A DNA stretch of 15,753 nucleotides from JBFMFR01 sp040752025 (GTDB taxonomy: Bacteria; Chloroflexota; Anaerolineae; Anaerolineales; UBA4823), in contig JBFMFR010000082.1 of assembly GCA_040752025.1 (NCBI GenBank), forward strand, positions 1-15,753. Reading direction: 5' to 3'. Every line of letters starts with the position of its first letter. Position 1 is the stretch's first letter. Positions 14,277 to 15,753 of this stretch are shown here, piece by piece. The notes under the pieces are model-generated. The model was not told the DNA's origin and did no database searches. It was given only the letters and a program-made list of their open reading frames with translations. The translations under genes and the position numbers were made by a program.

Positions 14277-15497
14277 CTACAGTATCCGATCAGAATAGGG
14301 GATGCGTCGCAGCAGATATTGGGCAGCCAGGAAGCACAGGCCAACTCCCAATGGGGCAACCAGGGCAAACTTCATCAGTGGCTCCATCGAGATCCCGCTC
14401 ACTATCAATGCCAGGGGCACGATCACAACCGGGTGGATGATATAAACGCTGTAGGCATTGCGGCTCAGGAACTTGCCAAAACTTCCCTGGCGATCCAGCC
14501 GCTGGCGGAACAACCCCAGCATCATGATCGTCATGGCTACGCAGTAGACCGCCTCGTAGAGAGAGATCAGGGCCGACTGCGGGGTGAGGCCGCCCTGGTA
14601 AGGCGTGAGATCCTCATTTGCTTTGCCGACGATCATGATGATTGGGAGAGCCACGACCGCCAGCGGGGCAACCACGCTCCAAACCCGGCGCACACTGGTG
14701 GGAAGATCGGGCAGCCAGCGATTGCGATAAGCCAGAACGCCAACCGCAAACATCAAAATGTATTGGGGGAAGAAAGCCAGTTCCAGGTGATTCCATTCAG
14801 TGCCGGTGTGAATGAAAAGCCGTACGGTGAAGGTCAGGACAGCCAGCACCAGGATGAAGGCGGCGATCTTGCTGTGTGTGATCGACTGTTGAGCAGCCGC
14901 CCCAGTGGATTTCAGGAAATGGCGCTTGGCCCAGTCCAAAACCATTTTTCCCAGGACATAGACACCAGAAAAAACTAACAGCACTTCCACAAACCACAGC
15001 GGTCCCGGCGCAAACCACAGGTTCTGCCAGTAGCTGAGGTAAAACTGCCCCATAGTGCCCGAAAAATACCCTTCACGGATCGCTTTGACATATTCGATGC
15101 CTGGGCTGACCAGCAGGGTATAGGATATCAGCGGAATCCCTAAGCGGACCAGGCGATCCTTTAGAAACCGCATAATGCCTTTGCGATCTACAGCCCCCGG
15201 GACAAAGTAGCCAGAGATCAAGAAGAACAGGCCCATGAAATAGAACTGGTTCAGGACCAGGAACAGGGTCAGCAGGATCCCTGCGATTTCGGTGGTGGGG
15301 CGCTCCCGGTAAGGCCAGCTCCCTTCAGCGCCGTAAGTGATTGCCAGGTGGTGAAGCACCACCAGGATGGTCAGGAAGACCCGCAGGTTATCTACGAAGA
15401 ACATGCGGCTGCCAGCCGCTACTTTGGCCAAGCTGGCGGCGACTGCCTTTTGAGTCTGGGTCTGTTCTAGCGTTTGTGCGCCCACATGGATTGTCAT
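14277..15497 (-). CDS. acyltransferase_3 family integral membrane acyltransferase
   Basis: A 406-residue membrane protein of the acyltransferase_3 (OafA/OpgC-like) family. The start is ATG at 15495-15497 because GGAG (15503-15506) lies 5 nt before it; the frame upstream to 15671 crosses a hairpin and looks non-coding. After a short cytoplasmic N-terminus, RMFFVDNLRVFLTILVVLHH (31-50) is the hallmark first segment, with the conserved arginine R39 and histidines H49/H50 proposed to be catalytic. About ten transmembrane helices follow, including FLISGYF near 101-107. Members transfer acetyl, succinyl or other acyl groups to sugars, glycans, antibiotics or lipids. The spacing and fold are like OpgC-type proteins, but the acceptor cannot be deduced, and no glycan biosynthesis genes are nearby. 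Confidence 0.9.
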   Translation of the reverse strand: MTIHVGAQTLEQTQTQKAVAASLAKVAAGSRMFFVDNLRVFLTILVVLHHLAITYGAEGSWPYRERPTTEIAGILLTLFLVLNQFYFMGLFFLISGYFVPGAVDRKGIMRFLKDRLVRLGIPLISYTLLVSPGIEYVKAIREGYFSGTMGQFYLSYWQNLWFAPGPLWFVEVLLVFSGVYVLGKMVLDWAKRHFLKSTGAAAQQSITHSKIAAFILVLAVLTFTVRLFIHTGTEWNHLELAFFPQYILMFAVGVLAYRNRWLPDLPTSVRRVWSVVAPLAVVALPIIMIVGKANEDLTPYQGGLTPQSALISLYEAVYCVAMTIMMLGLFRQRLDRQGSFGKFLSRNAYSVYIIHPVVIVPLALIVSGISMEPLMKFALVAPLGVGLCFLAAQYLLRRIPYSDRIL

Positions 15498-15502
15498 TTT
15501 TT

Positions 15503-15506
15503 CTCC
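15503..15506 (-). promoter_or_regulatory. ribosome binding site of the acyltransferase
   Basis: GGAG (within GAAGGAG) on the minus strand lies 5 nt before ATG at 15495-15497. The upstream in-frame ATGs have no such site. Confidence 0.75.
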
Positions 15507-15559
15507 TTCAGGAAAGTTCATTTGCCGTTTTTTACTTACATTCCTAATATACGGCACAA

Positions 15560-15587
15560 ATCCTCCCGGCGCATCGAGCGGGAGGAT
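15560..15587 (-). terminator. GC-rich hairpin upstream of the acyltransferase
   Basis: ATCCTCCCG (15560-15568) and CGGGAGGAT (15579-15587) form a perfect 9-bp stem with a 10-nt loop, followed on the minus strand by TTTGTG. It lies about 60 nt before the acyltransferase start and 45 nt past the stop of the edge frame at 15632. It may terminate that upstream gene or be a leader structure. Confidence 0.4.
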
Positions 15588-15631
15588 GAAACTGGCCTGG
15601 GATGCAGGATTGATTTTTATTCTCTTATTCT

Positions 15632-15753
15632 CTACCGTACATTTGAAACTATCGACACGGGATGAAACCAAAAAACAGGTTCAAAATAAAGATCGCGTTT
15701 CAAAGCGCACTTGAGCCAATCCAGGCCGAGGCGAAAAAGGCTCTTGTCGATCC
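15632..15753 (-). other. open frame at the right edge, possible transposase tail
   Basis: A minus frame is open from the window edge to TAG at 15632-15634 (39 residues). It contains SLFRLGLDWLKCALKRD, a pattern I associate with C-terminal helices of some DDE transposases, then an aromatic tail. The opposite strand also has an open frame with ATG at 15662-15664 running off the edge (30 codons) but no Shine-Dalgarno. Only one can be real. The minus frame is slightly favoured because the hairpin at 15560-15587 would serve as its terminator. Too short to be sure. Confidence 0.25.

Noticed and set aside
14235..14978. A 247-codon plus-strand open frame over the acyltransferase
   Set aside because: Its product is rich in Q, H and N with no hydrophobic core, a mirror of the membrane-protein codons beneath it. 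It also overlaps the acyltransferase signature region.
1..15753. CRISPR arrays, tRNA or rRNA genes, and toxin-antitoxin or phage modules
   Set aside because: No regularly spaced direct repeats, cloverleaf-like sequence, conserved rRNA stretch, paired small genes or phage structural genes were seen on either strand.

Overview
The window looks like a piece of chromosome from a Chloroflexota bacterium, probably Anaerolineae-like. This is inferred from gene content, since no rRNA or other marker gene is present. The main pointers are a very large SARP/BTAD-type regulator with an STAND ATPase and TPR repeats, a fragment of a von Willebrand A protein with a tail I associate with this phylum, and moderately high GC. 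All genes but one lie on the minus strand. I see no tRNA, rRNA, CRISPR array or complete mobile element.

Reading minus-strand transcription units from the left, the first unit (353-1933) holds a cation diffusion facilitator, a PAP2/Aur1-type membrane phosphatase with a TTG start, and a truncated aminoglycoside-phosphotransferase-like fragment that overlaps the phosphatase stop by ATGA. Upstream of it lies a secreted beta-lactamase-fold serine hydrolase (2044-3750), which ends in a perfect 14-bp hairpin.

The centre (3884-11106) holds five codirectional genes: a DUF4143-type ATPase, the alpha and beta subunits of a family I (glutaconate/IpdAB-like) CoA-transferase, an MFS carrier and the 984-residue regulator. 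The natural reading is a small carboxylate uptake and CoA-activation locus with its own regulator. The ATPase may be an unrelated upstream neighbour: it has its own promoter, overlapped by a 35-bp imperfect palindrome, and looks lower in GC.

The next unit (11330-12959) pairs a YhhN/TMEM86 lysoplasmalogenase-like membrane protein with a 320-residue protein. I do not recognise that protein as a named family, but it carries motifs resembling class II aminoacyl-tRNA synthetase motifs 2 and 3. A good sigma-70-like promoter precedes the unit. Upstream of it is the C-terminal remnant of a VWA membrane protein.

The right part holds the only plus-strand gene, an unknown 211-residue protein with lower GC. 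It is convergent with a membrane acyltransferase (acyltransferase_3 family). The right edge contains an open frame that may be the tail of another gene, possibly a transposase. The most interesting items are the synthetase-like paralogue, the CoA-transferase/MFS/SARP cluster with inverted repeats in its control regions, and the unknown plus-strand gene. Nothing here can be called a proven new system from sequence alone.
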